Below, piece after piece: positions 1 through 8,600 of a stretch of 64,000 bases of DNA (its first letter is position 1; every line of letters begins with the position of its first letter). Made by a program: the position numbers and the translations under genes. The notes under the pieces were generated by a model, which was not told where the DNA came from, ran no database searches, and worked only from the letters and a program-made list of their open reading frames with translations. Source of the stretch: Candidatus Methanoperedens sp. (GTDB lineage: Archaea; Halobacteriota; Methanosarcinia; Methanosarcinales; Methanoperedenaceae); assembly GCA_026552975.1 (NCBI GenBank), contig JAPMTR010000065.1:45359-109358 (forward strand), given 5' to 3'.

Positions 1-510
1 ATAGAGTTGTTTAAATAATATATACTGCTTTCTGTCAGATATATTCTGTTTGAGAAGCAGAAATAAGGAGTACATCGATCCATCTTGTTCCATGTATTTA
101 TTAACACGTCCCAGGCATTGGTCCAGTAGTTCTGGCAATTCCAGGGCATCTTTGACCGCCATAAGAAGGCCATCAAGGGTGACAGGTCTCATGAGATAGT
201 CTGATACCAGTGAGATCCTCTTGATATCTTCAATAGAGGGTGGTTTTGAACTGACTATTATAACAGGTATCTCCTGCCAGTTCGATTTTATCTTCTCGAT
301 CAATTCCCAGCCGCTGGTATCCGCAAGTTCGATATCGAGCAGGACAAGGCCTGGAAGATTTCGTTCCATAGCCTTTATACATTCTTTTCCTGTTTTTGCA
401 ATATTAATTATATATTCCCCATCACCCATTAGCAACATTTCTGCGAAGAGTTCTGAAATATCGGGTTTGCTATTTACTATGAGGATGGAACTTGATCTTT
501 TCGGGATCAT
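1..510 (-). CDS. Response regulator receiver-domain protein, cut by the window edge
   Basis: The frame is open from an ATG at 510 down to base 1, giving at least 170 residues with no stop, so the C-terminus lies outside the window. The first ~125 residues read as a CheY-like receiver: a beta1 strand SSILIVNSKPDISEL, the phospho-acceptor segment PGLVLLDIELADTSG, beta4 IPVIIVSS and the C-terminal YLMRPVTL. The acceptor Asp is present, but the usual acidic pair after beta1 is Asn-Ser and the conserved Lys before Pro is Arg. Phosphorylation may therefore be weak or absent. An extra helical region follows the receiver. No partner kinase is visible. The family is clear; the output is unknown. Confidence 0.82.
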   Translation of the reverse strand, partial: MIPKRSSSILIVNSKPDISELFAEMLLMGDGEYIINIAKTGKECIKAMERNLPGLVLLDIELADTSGWELIEKIKSNWQEIPVIIVSSKPPSIEDIKRISLVSDYLMRPVTLDGLLMAVKDALELPELLDQCLGRVNKYMEQDGSMYSLFLLLKQNISDRKQYILFKQLY

Positions 511-706
511 ATAATATTAACTTCCTTTTCACAAAAGGATAAGGATTAGTATTATAAATGTTCACAATAAATCCCAAACGTCACATTTTATTTCACACTG
601 ACCAAAATTTTCGTATAATATCTCATTCGTGTGATCGTATGCACATTTCATCTCACTCAGCCTTATATAAATATGAACATATACCATCATAGAACCCCAT
701 TGGCCG

Positions 707-766
707 ATAATATAATGCAATTTACCACCTTTTGCTATTATTGGCCTATCGTGGGCATTATATTAT
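707..766. repeat. Inverted repeat in the 511-873 intergenic region
   Basis: A perfect 12-base arm ATAATATAATGC at 707-718 is matched in inverse orientation by GCATTATATTAT at 755-766. A short directly repeated TTGGCC core sits beside each arm (near 701 and 741). The rest of the 363-base gap between the receiver gene and the next gene is AT-rich and shows no ORF or RNA gene that I recognise. The repeat could be an operator, a transcript hairpin or the relic of a small mobile element. Confidence 0.5.
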
Positions 767-873
767 GCTGGAGGTTATATATTTAAAATTAGAGACTTGG
801 CTTTGATATAATACAGGTAACAGAAAAAAGTCTGATCATAAAATCAGTCTATGTTTAAAATTATAAAGAATTT

Positions 874-1539
874 TTAGGCTGTTGCCATAATCATCTCACT
901 TTGAAAAGGTATTTCATCCCTCTTTGCAGCCCCAAATGTCTCCTGGATCGAGCGTAGAGCTTCTTCATTGGTGGAAGCCATCTGGAATAACATGTATATA
1001 GATGCAGGATATTTGATCAATTTGCTAATTTTTTGAGGATTTTTATTGCTTGATAAGAACATAGATATCAATTTAGCATAAAAAACATTTATTTCAGGGT
1101 CAACGCCTGTTATTTGAATAGATATCTGCCCATTTTCACTACCCAGGTTTGCTGTAATCGGCCAGTTCAGGAACGCAATTTCTTCATTTATCACCTTATT
1201 CAAGGTAGTTATATCGTAACTATTTAGATTTTTATTTGAAAATAGCTGTGTAGCTTCATTAATTGGTGGAAGATTTCCATTCTTATTCGCTAACAGCCAT
1301 CTAAACATTGTCAATGGTATAGTTATTCCATAGATCCGATTCCTCGTTTCTTCCATCGCATGGTTCTTTTCCCTGAAGAGGTCTTTTGCTGTTTCAAGGC
1401 TACCCATATTTTCTGTAACAAAACCTGTGAAATCGATTATATCCCGCATTGCTGCTGAGAGATTTCCCTGGTGTTTCTTTAATAGCGGATCAAGCATTTT
1501 TAAGTGCGTGTCGCTTATAGATACATTTTTTCTTAGCAT
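874..1539 (-). CDS. Hypothetical helix-rich protein, possibly regulatory
   Basis: I do not recognise the family. The start is placed at the ATG at 1539 because GGTGG lies four bases upstream in the mRNA, and the protein then begins MLRKNVSISDTHLKMLDPLL. The frame remains open further upstream to 1680, but that stretch is low in complexity. The 221-residue product starts with a short strand followed by helices, resembling a ribbon-helix-helix or small DNA-binding segment, then a long alpha-helical region without obvious catalytic motifs or membrane segments. A palindrome shared with two other genes lies about 60 bases upstream. Regulation by a DNA-binding factor, or this protein being one, is inference only. 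Confidence 0.6.
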   Translation of the reverse strand: MLRKNVSISDTHLKMLDPLLKKHQGNLSAAMRDIIDFTGFVTENMGSLETAKDLFREKNHAMEETRNRIYGITIPLTMFRWLLANKNGNLPPINEATQLFSNKNLNSYDITTLNKVINEEIAFLNWPITANLGSENGQISIQITGVDPEINVFYAKLISMFLSSNKNPQKISKLIKYPASIYMLFQMASTNEEALRSIQETFGAAKRDEIPFQSEMIMATA

Positions 1540-1599
1540 ATTTCCACCTTTATTTATTCCATCCATAAGAACTCCTGAACTATTAAGAACCGGGCTCTT

Positions 1600-1620
1600 A
1601 TTATGATAATGATTATAATT
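1600..1620. promoter_or_regulatory. Fur-box-like palindrome upstream of the 874-1539 gene
   Basis: The 11-base palindrome ATTATGATAAT is followed by GATTATAATT. Read on the minus strand it contains ATAATCATTATC, which resembles half of the bacterial Fur box. The same 11-mer occurs at 10118 and 44211, each time upstream of another gene. The sequence is AT-rich, so chance similarity is possible. Confidence 0.35.
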
Positions 1621-1735
1621 GCTAATACTATTTAAAACTTGCTCTGTTTTGTTTTTCCGCTTTTTCAGCTTTGGTATCATTATAATAGCGTTATGAACGT
1701 AATATATTAATAAGTGAGAACTTCATTAAAACGAG

Positions 1736-2509
1736 ATGGAAAATATAAACTACCAGGAAACGAAAGAACAAATTGTGAAGTTCATAAGATCCAGCTTTCA
1801 AAATTCAGCAGCAACCGGCGCCGTCATTGGTTTAAGCGGCGGGATCGATTCTGCACTTACAGCATACCTCACGGTCGAAGCCCTGGGCAAAGATAAAGTG
1901 CTGGGCCTGATGCTCCCGGAAAAAGGCATCTCTACAAAGGAAGATATTGATGATGCCCTCGAAATTGGCAAAATCCTTGGCATTGATTATAATATCATTG
2001 AGATATCACATATCCTATCATCATTTTCATCAGTTATTCCAGTCTTTAGCAGCAATGCAAAGACCGCAAACGGCAACCTGAAAGCTCGTACCCGCATGTG
2101 TATATTATATTATCATGCAAACCTAATGAACCGGATGGTGATGGGCACGGGAAATAAAACAGAACTCCTGCTAGGGTATTTCACAAAATATGGCGATGGT
2201 GGCGTTGATCTGGATCCCATAGGGGACATATATAAAACTCAGGTGCGCGGGCTGTCAAGATATATGGGAGTCCCTCTCAGGATTATCGAAAAAACACCAA
2301 CGGCAGGATTATGGCCCGGGCAGACAGATGAAAGTGAACTTGGGGTATCATATGAGATGGCTGATCGGATACTCACCATGCTTGTTGATAAAAAACGGAC
2401 GATATCTGAGGTAAAGAATAAATTTCCACCTGAGATAGTTGATAAACTGGCTGAGAGGATTTCATCTAGTGGACATAAAAGGATGATGCCACAGTGTGTT
2501 GAGATATGA
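1736..2509 (+). CDS. nadE: NAD synthetase
   Basis: This enzyme amidates nicotinate adenine dinucleotide to NAD in the cytoplasm, using ATP and ammonia. The 257-residue protein has the PP-loop signature LSGGIDSAL near residues 33-41 and the family block GTGNKTELLLGYFTKYGDGG, followed by DLDPIGDIYKTQV. There is no glutaminase domain, so it is the short ammonia-dependent form. A TATA-like AATATATT at 1701-1708 lies about 28-35 bases before the ATG and no Shine-Dalgarno is evident, which suggests a leaderless or very short-leader transcript. It is transcribed divergently from the gene at 874-1539 and convergently with tiaS. Confidence 0.95.
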   Translation: MENINYQETKEQIVKFIRSSFQNSAATGAVIGLSGGIDSALTAYLTVEALGKDKVLGLMLPEKGISTKEDIDDALEIGKILGIDYNIIEISHILSSFSSVIPVFSSNAKTANGNLKARTRMCILYYHANLMNRMVMGTGNKTELLLGYFTKYGDGGVDLDPIGDIYKTQVRGLSRYMGVPLRIIEKTPTAGLWPGQTDESELGVSYEMADRILTMLVDKKRTISEVKNKFPPEIVDKLAERISSSGHKRMMPQCVEI

Positions 2510-2707
2510 GCCCTCACAGAGAAGCATTCACTCTATGATCTCTGAGTCCATTGTGGTTGATTATCTTTCCCTGATTTATTTTATATTGATTTTATCAAAT
2601 ATTCCAAAAATAATTTTGTAGCTCATATATACGCTACAAATAAAAACCATGAATCGTGTGGCATAGGCTTCTTTCTGCAAAGATTAATCATCCCAAGGTT
2701 CAAATAG

Positions 2708-2746
2708 AACGCGGATGACGCTGATTACGCGGATTTTCACGGATAA
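2708..2746. repeat. Dispersed GCGGATGACGC...CACGGAT repeat, copy 1
   Basis: The segment contains GCGGATGACGC, GATTACGCGGATTTTCACG and GGAT in a row. A close variant lies at 63822-63853. Such short GC-containing units against an AT-rich intergenic background look like dispersed extragenic repeats. Here the unit contains the stop codon and last codons of tiaS. Confidence 0.6.
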
Positions 2747-3987
2747 GAAAATCGGATCAACGGCTTTGCAAGATGCCGCCTGGCGCACGGAGGAACTTCA
2801 TATAATCCAATTGAAATCCCCCTAAAAACAGCCTCTACAACCTGTTCTTTACTCACAGCCCCACATTTTTCGCACCTTTTTCCCTGCCCCTTTCCCATGG
2901 ATTTCATCCTTTTTCCGCAGCATACTGGATTTCGCAACACCTGTATATTCAGGCGATCGATCCTTATCTTTTCAAGGTTCACAGTTTTATCTTTAACACT
3001 TCCATAAACTATTACTTCATCCCCTTCCCTGAGTTCCCTGATGATCCGCCTGAAACCTTTTGTGGGCTCAAAAGCCACGCATTCAATGGATGAGCCGTTT
3101 TCTGATATCTCAAAAATAATATGCCCTCCGATTATCGTTTTTGGAGCTTTGCTCACAACCCCATCGAGAATATATGAACGATCCTCCTGCACTTCATGGA
3201 TCTTTGCAGGGATTAGATGCATATCAGTATTCTGGTTCGTTCGATAGACAATATGCCTCTCGATAGGCTCACTCCCGATCATCGAAAATGCCCGCCTGAC
3301 AGACTCTTCATTTTTCCCGCGAATTCCGAAAAGGATCGGATCAAGAGAATGCGGCGCAAATACAATCCGTTCGTTCTCGATATCCACCGTATCCCAGGTA
3401 TCAGGATATGTTGCGGCATTGGCAGCCCACACTGACCCTTCATCAATGATGCGCGGTGAGCCCCAGTTTTTCTTTTCGCGGTAAGCAATGAGCTCAAAAG
3501 TATGATCACTGAGGCCGCACAATGCAAAACCAGCTGCAGCAAGAGCCCCGATCAAACCCCTTTCGTTCTTGAATCCCCTGTGATCGATATCATGCTGCTC
3601 CAATAGTTCCTTTGCTTCCCGGATCTCAAGAACATCCCGGACAGCTCGCAGGGAGAATTTTGAAATGTCATTTTTCATGCTTTCATCTGGAATTTCGATA
3701 AAAACGATCCCTGGATTTGTGTTTTCATCAGAAAGAACAGACATTTTTTCAACAGTATCGATCACAAGCTCTTTAACTTTGGCGGCGTTGTTTTTATCAT
3801 TGAGTGCTATATTTATAGCTAATGCTGCGTTACCTCGTGTTTTATATTTGATATTGGGATTCAGGCGAACAAGCAGCGGATAATCTTTGAGGCTTGCGAA
3901 TGCGTTTATCTTTTCGACAAGGACTGCCATAAGATAAGTTGTGCACATACCATCTCTTGAATCAGTGTCGTCAAGTCCTATTATCAT
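2737..3987 (-). CDS. tiaS: tRNA(Ile2) 2-agmatinylcytidine synthetase TiaS
   Basis: TiaS modifies C34 of the CAU-anticodon tRNA-Ile with agmatine so that it reads AUA, an archaea-specific reaction. The 416-residue length fits the family. The N-terminus MIIGLDDTDSRDGMCTTYL carries the diagnostic DDTDS motif. An OB-fold-like segment around residues 275-345 follows, and near the C-terminus there is a zinc ribbon with CCGKRM and CEKCG. It starts 74 bases from the divergent HTH gene at 4062, with TATA-like sequence between them. The last few codons and stop lie inside a dispersed repeat, so the extreme C-terminus may be secondarily altered. Confidence 0.93.
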   Translation of the reverse strand: MIIGLDDTDSRDGMCTTYLMAVLVEKINAFASLKDYPLLVRLNPNIKYKTRGNAALAINIALNDKNNAAKVKELVIDTVEKMSVLSDENTNPGIVFIEIPDESMKNDISKFSLRAVRDVLEIREAKELLEQHDIDHRGFKNERGLIGALAAAGFALCGLSDHTFELIAYREKKNWGSPRIIDEGSVWAANAATYPDTWDTVDIENERIVFAPHSLDPILFGIRGKNEESVRRAFSMIGSEPIERHIVYRTNQNTDMHLIPAKIHEVQEDRSYILDGVVSKAPKTIIGGHIIFEISENGSSIECVAFEPTKGFRRIIRELREGDEVIVYGSVKDKTVNLEKIRIDRLNIQVLRNPVCCGKRMKSMGKGQGKRCEKCGAVSKEQVVEAVFRGISIGLYEVPPCARRHLAKPLIRFSYP

Positions 3988-4061
3988 TGGTCACTCAATT
4001 GCCTGCCTGTATAAAAAATCTTGGCAATAACTTATATATATCTAATAACAATCAAAATTTA

Positions 4062-5039
4062 ATGAATAAGGACTCGCTCATCGATAGTGCATTCATCATC
4101 CTGGGAAGGGCAGGTTTTGTGGTTTCTGTTCACTGCGATATCCGCCCCAGGAGTTTTGATATAGCGGCAAGACGGGATGAAACATTGCTCTTAATAAAAG
4201 TGATCTCAAATATCGACGGCCTCAACGAGCAGACCACTCTTGAAATGCAATTACTTTCAAAACAGCTACGTGGACTTCCTATTGTCATTGGCGAGAAAAC
4301 CCGCGATCATGCACTGGAAACAGGCGTTGTCTATTTCAGGTACGGTGTCCCGGCTTTTGATATCAATACAATGAAGGATTATTTCATAGACGATCTGCCT
4401 CCATTAATTTATGCTGAACATGGCGGATTGTATGTAAATCTTGAAGGTCAAATACTGAAAGAGGAGCGTATCAGAAAAAATATATCACTTGGTGCCCTCG
4501 CATCAATGCTGGGTGTTTCCCGAAGGACCATCAGTAAATATGAGGAGGGGGAAATGGCGGCAAGTGTTGATGTGGCCATGAAGCTTGAAGAATTAATGGA
4601 TAGAGGGTTTACGGTTTCGGTCAATTTATTTGATAAACTACATTCGGATAAACCACAGAAACAAAATACGACATATGAACAATCTAATGAACATTCTAAT
4701 GTTTTTTCTATACTCAAGGATATGGGTTTTAATGTGATGCCTATTTCCCATGCGCCGTTTGATGCGGTTTCACAATCAAATAGCGGCAAAGATGAGGGTG
4801 CTACTATATTGACCGGAGTTGCTGAATATTCCAGGACGATCGTAAAAAAAGCGCATCTTATGAGCAGTATATCTGAAGTAACTCACACACAGTCGCTGTT
4901 GATATTGCACGGGGCCAATAAAACTAAGAATATAGAAGGGACTGTGGTCATTGATGACAGGGAACTTGAAAAATTCAATGATAAAGATGAATTCATTGAA
5001 CTTCTCCAGGAAAGACGGCGAAAAATAAAAGTCTCCTGA
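4062..5039 (+). CDS. Archaeal HTH transcriptional regulator
   Basis: The 325-residue protein begins MNKDSLIDSAFIILGRAGFV. The frame extends upstream to 3939, but that part overlaps tiaS, and a TATA-like CTTATATATA (4031-4040) just before 4062 supports the chosen ATG. Residues ~1-120 form an alpha/beta domain rich in short strands (LLLIKVISNIDGL, LPIVIG). At ~130-165 there is an XRE-type HTH: ISLGALASMLGVSRRTISKY. The C-terminal ~130 residues form another alpha/beta domain. This resembles the archaeal family annotated as putative HTH-type transcriptional regulatory protein. Its targets are unknown, and its divergent placement with tiaS does not prove control. Confidence 0.82.
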   Translation: MNKDSLIDSAFIILGRAGFVVSVHCDIRPRSFDIAARRDETLLLIKVISNIDGLNEQTTLEMQLLSKQLRGLPIVIGEKTRDHALETGVVYFRYGVPAFDINTMKDYFIDDLPPLIYAEHGGLYVNLEGQILKEERIRKNISLGALASMLGVSRRTISKYEEGEMAASVDVAMKLEELMDRGFTVSVNLFDKLHSDKPQKQNTTYEQSNEHSNVFSILKDMGFNVMPISHAPFDAVSQSNSGKDEGATILTGVAEYSRTIVKKAHLMSSISEVTHTQSLLILHGANKTKNIEGTVVIDDRELEKFNDKDEFIELLQERRRKIKVS

Positions 5040-5050
5040 TCAGGACATTA

Positions 5051-5284
5051 TTATACGCTGCGAAGCTTGTGAGAAACCAGCTTCCCAAGCTCGGTCAGTG
5101 AAAACTTTCCATCATTGTCAGTGATAAGTTCCCTGCTCATCAGTCCTTCAAGTGTTTTTTCAACACCTACCATCCTCACGGTCTTTGCGATCTTTACACT
5201 GTCCATTTCACCTTTTGAATCTAATACGGCAAGGATCTTGCTTGCTTTATGATCGCTTGCTACAAAACCAATTAATTCTTCCAT
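5051..5284 (-). CDS. Small winged-helix protein
   Basis: A 77-residue protein starting MEELIGFVASDHKASKILAV. The pattern of helices and a final beta hairpin (GKFSLTELGKLVSHKL) fits a stand-alone archaeal winged helix-turn-helix domain. No ligand domain or metal-binding cluster is present. It is convergent with the HTH regulator ending at 5039, and its start lies about 70 bases from the SRP RNA gene. It could be a transcription regulator or a small nucleic-acid-binding protein; its targets are unknown. Confidence 0.7.
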   Translation of the reverse strand: MEELIGFVASDHKASKILAVLDSKGEMDSVKIAKTVRMVGVEKTLEGLMSRELITDNDGKFSLTELGKLVSHKLRSV

Positions 5285-5356
5285 TATTTATGATCTCCTT
5301 TATTCTATATTGGGTCTGCTTTGAGATAACTTTATTGCATTCAAAAGACATTACAA

Positions 5357-5677
5357 ACCCGGCGGGCTAGCCCGGGAAACTCGGCGTTTCCTGTTACCCG
5401 AAACCGTCGATAGCGGGGGGCGAAGCCTGGAGAAGAAGTTCTGACTATTGTGTGACCCAGAGGTTCTACTGTGAAACCCCGTCCTGTGGGGCTGGTGTTG
5501 GTACAGGGGCTTTCCTGAAGGAAGGTTTTTGTGCTTTAATCGCGGAAAAAGGTCTAGGCCCGGAAGGGAGCAAACCAGCCGTGAACAACCGTCGCTCATG
5601 GGGGTGCGGGGCGGAGGCGAGCCTGTGATCAATCATGCACTGGAAGGGACTACGACCGAAGGTGCGCCCGCTACTTT
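5357..5677 (+). ncRNA. ffs: Archaeal 7S signal recognition particle RNA
   Basis: The sequence has the hallmarks of SRP RNA. The 5' part reads GGCGGGCTAGCCCGGG with CTGTTACCCGAAACCGTCGA shortly after, matching the archaeal Alu domain. The S domain contains the apical GGCCCGGAAGGGAGCA with the GGAA tetraloop and asymmetric loop that bind SRP54. Helix 1 closes by pairing GCGGGC (5362-5367) with GCCCGC (5666-5671). A T-rich run follows at 5674-5679 as a likely terminator. The total of ~320 bases fits archaeal SRP RNA. Ends are approximate. The RNA is convergent with the large surface-protein gene, whose stop lies only a few bases away. Confidence 0.93.
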
Positions 5678-5681
5678 TTAT

Positions 5682-8600
5682 TCAATTCCAATTTATCAAT
5701 TCTACGTGGAAATACACATTTGCGCCATTACCAAGTGTTGAAGGTATTGCGATCTCATAATCATGCAAACAGTCATTAATTCCTTCCTTGCCCAAATTGA
5801 TCTTTCCTATAAAGACCAGATCTTCACCATCATCCCCGAATTCACCATCCCCATCATCTTTTGATGAATCCCAGAGGATGCCCGTTATGAAAGCAGCAGT
5901 TTCCACAGAATCCAGATTGAGAACATAGGTGCTATCGACTATGGGTACATTGGTAATATTTCTTCCATAAACAGTGAATGTAGTGGTGTTCCTTGGGGTG
6001 GTGCCATCAAGGCTGAATATCTGGGTGATATTATTATTGGAAAAACCAGTAGCATTCTTACTTCCCTTTGTCATGTTCAGGAGTTCATCAGCCCGTGAGA
6101 AATTTCCCTGGGCAAGTCCACCAGACTTGTTCCTTCCAAGAGCTGAGAGGTTACTGAAATTCAATTCTGTTAAACTGGATATGAAAATATTTCCATCAAC
6201 CCCGGAAATACTCCAGTTATTAAAGGAATTCATTTCCTGGTCATTCAATCCGAGGTATCCTGCAAGACTTCCATAATATTTTTGCCAGGCAGAAACATCT
6301 ATGGGCCGGGAAGCATTGTTGTTAGTCTCATTGGTCTCAGGAATAGCATTATCAGGATCAACCTTGATAGATATATTATGTGTACCGATTATAGCACTCC
6401 AATTAATTGTTGCATTTTTTCTCTCTCCTGCTGTTAAACTTTCGATCGTTACATTTTCAATAATGTTCAGATCAGTTGAACCATCATAGAAACGTACTAT
6501 AATATTATTGACATCAACATTTCCCACATTGAAAACAGTAGCATTAATTGTCACTATTTCATTTTCTTTGACATCCCCCACCTCAACATCAGATGCTGTA
6601 TATGAAAAGGAGATATTGGTATCAGTCAGGATCAACTCTGGTGGAGTGATCCAGATGGTCATATAAATGCTATTATTAACAATTCCTGCGTTATCATACG
6701 CAGTTATTGTCAGGTTCACAAATCCATATGATTCACCAATATCTGCAATAGCATCATTATTTATCCAGAACCCGCTGATATTTGTAAGAATGGCCTCATT
6801 AATTGTGGAGTTTACTGATGAGATATTGACCGTTGCATTCTTAATACCTGATCCCAGATCTGTTATTGTTGCATTCAGGTTAAGTATGCTATTGTTTGCC
6901 CTATATGCATTATTTGTATTCGAAGTTACTGAGGGGATATCTTCTAATGTAATGTTCAGATTTGATATTGATGAGCCATTGATAATTACGATCGTTGTAT
7001 TACTTGTGTGCTGGACTGCACTTATTTCCAGGGAATATGTATTGTTTATTAAATCATTTAACTGGTAGTACCCTTTGGAATCAGAGTGCACCGTATATTG
7101 TCCTGCAGAAATATGAGCTCCTATTAAAGGTGATCCTGCGCCAGTTACATATCCGGTAATATTAAATCCATCCTGGTCAGATGTCGTAATTGTTTTTGAA
7201 GATGACATTGAACCATTATTGAGTGCATTGTCCCTGGCCAGAACAGAAAAATAATACCTGAATGTAGGAAGAAGGCCGGTTGCTTCAAAATCGTTCGTGG
7301 TACTTGTTCCAATATTGTCCCAGACTGTATTATTTCGAAAGACCGGTTCAAAGTTCCATGTGCTGGGATTGTCATCCTCTGCGCCGATCGGGAAATATTG
7401 ACCCCGGGAGAACCAGGGAGGTTCAGCACTGCCATGGGTGCATTCTACTTCTATTCCCATTCTTATCGAACTTCCATTCCCCAGATTTCCGATCTCTGAC
7501 AGCGGGATCCTCACCTCAAATATGTTTCCCGTGATGTTCGAATTATCTGAGGTGATGTACCTGCTGACATTCCATATCGCATTTGAAGTGTAATTTTCCC
7601 ATCCAGAGCCGTTCCCCTTAAAAATGGATTTAGTCTTTCCGTCTTCCCAGAATTCATAATACCTGTCATCTGACTGTGGTGTAGAAGCTGCGTCTTTGTT
7701 CGGGTCAAAAACTAGTTCCAGGTAATCGTCAAAATCCGCTGAATCGTTATCTGCCACCATTGCAGCTATATACAAATATGACTCATTGTATTTCATATAG
7801 TATGGATAATGGGTGCTTGAGCTGGTTGAACCTGGATGGCATTCTGTATATTGGCATGATACAGGAACCGCTAGTTTTGCATTATACCGGTATGCGTCAC
7901 TATAGTTCTTTTTTCCATCTTCTGGATCTGTTTCGAATACTGTCGAAGCATTTATTTCCGTTCTCATCTTTGTTGCCCAGTTGATACTATTGTTCCTTAG
8001 AAATATGAAATAATCCTTTATTCCTGAACCACCATCGTTATCAGTGGCTTCATTCCATAAGAGATTTACTGAATATGTTGAAGGCGCAGATGCATTGTTC
8101 ACACCAGTGACATTATTCGGGGGGGTAATATCATTGACCATGACTGTCCAATTAACCCCTGAACTTCCAGTTGACGTGTTAGAAACGTTCAACATGACAT
8201 AATATGTCCCATAATTGGGAAAACTGAAATTCGCCAAAAAATTGTTGCTACCCAGTGAACTATTACCAAGAGATGTTACACCCGAAGGGATCGTGGTCGT
8301 GTTTGAATTTATCGCGAACTCTGCCGTCAGGTTAAAACTTACTACTGCTCCCTGATTTACCGATAGTGACAGAGAATTGTTGTTCGTTACATTATTGCTC
8401 CATGATGTGATATTTAGGGGGGCAGGATAGCTTGTGTTCTCATAAACACTAAAGTATCCTGAAGGTCCTCCTGTTGTACTGCCATTATCACCGAACCAAA
8501 AGACTCTGGTAGTGTATTGAAGTGATTTTGAAAGTCTAAGTCCCAATTTTGCACCTGCTGGAATTGTACCTGTGATACCTGCTAATGAAATAGTATAATC

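Noticed and set aside
3939..4061. N-terminal extension of the HTH regulator
   Set aside because: It overlaps the start of tiaS on the other strand and lies upstream of the TATA-like box, so the ATG at 4062 is preferred.
5351..5741. Open frames on both strands within the 5.35-5.74 kb segment
   Set aside because: They overlap the SRP RNA, whose helices and GGAA apical loop explain the sequence, and their translations are low-quality Arg/Gly/Pro-rich strings.
6667..7068. 133-residue plus-strand frame inside the giant surface-protein gene
   Set aside because: It is antisense to a continuous, domain-rich coding sequence and is hydrophobic only because of the codon bias of Asn/Ser/Thr-rich repeats.
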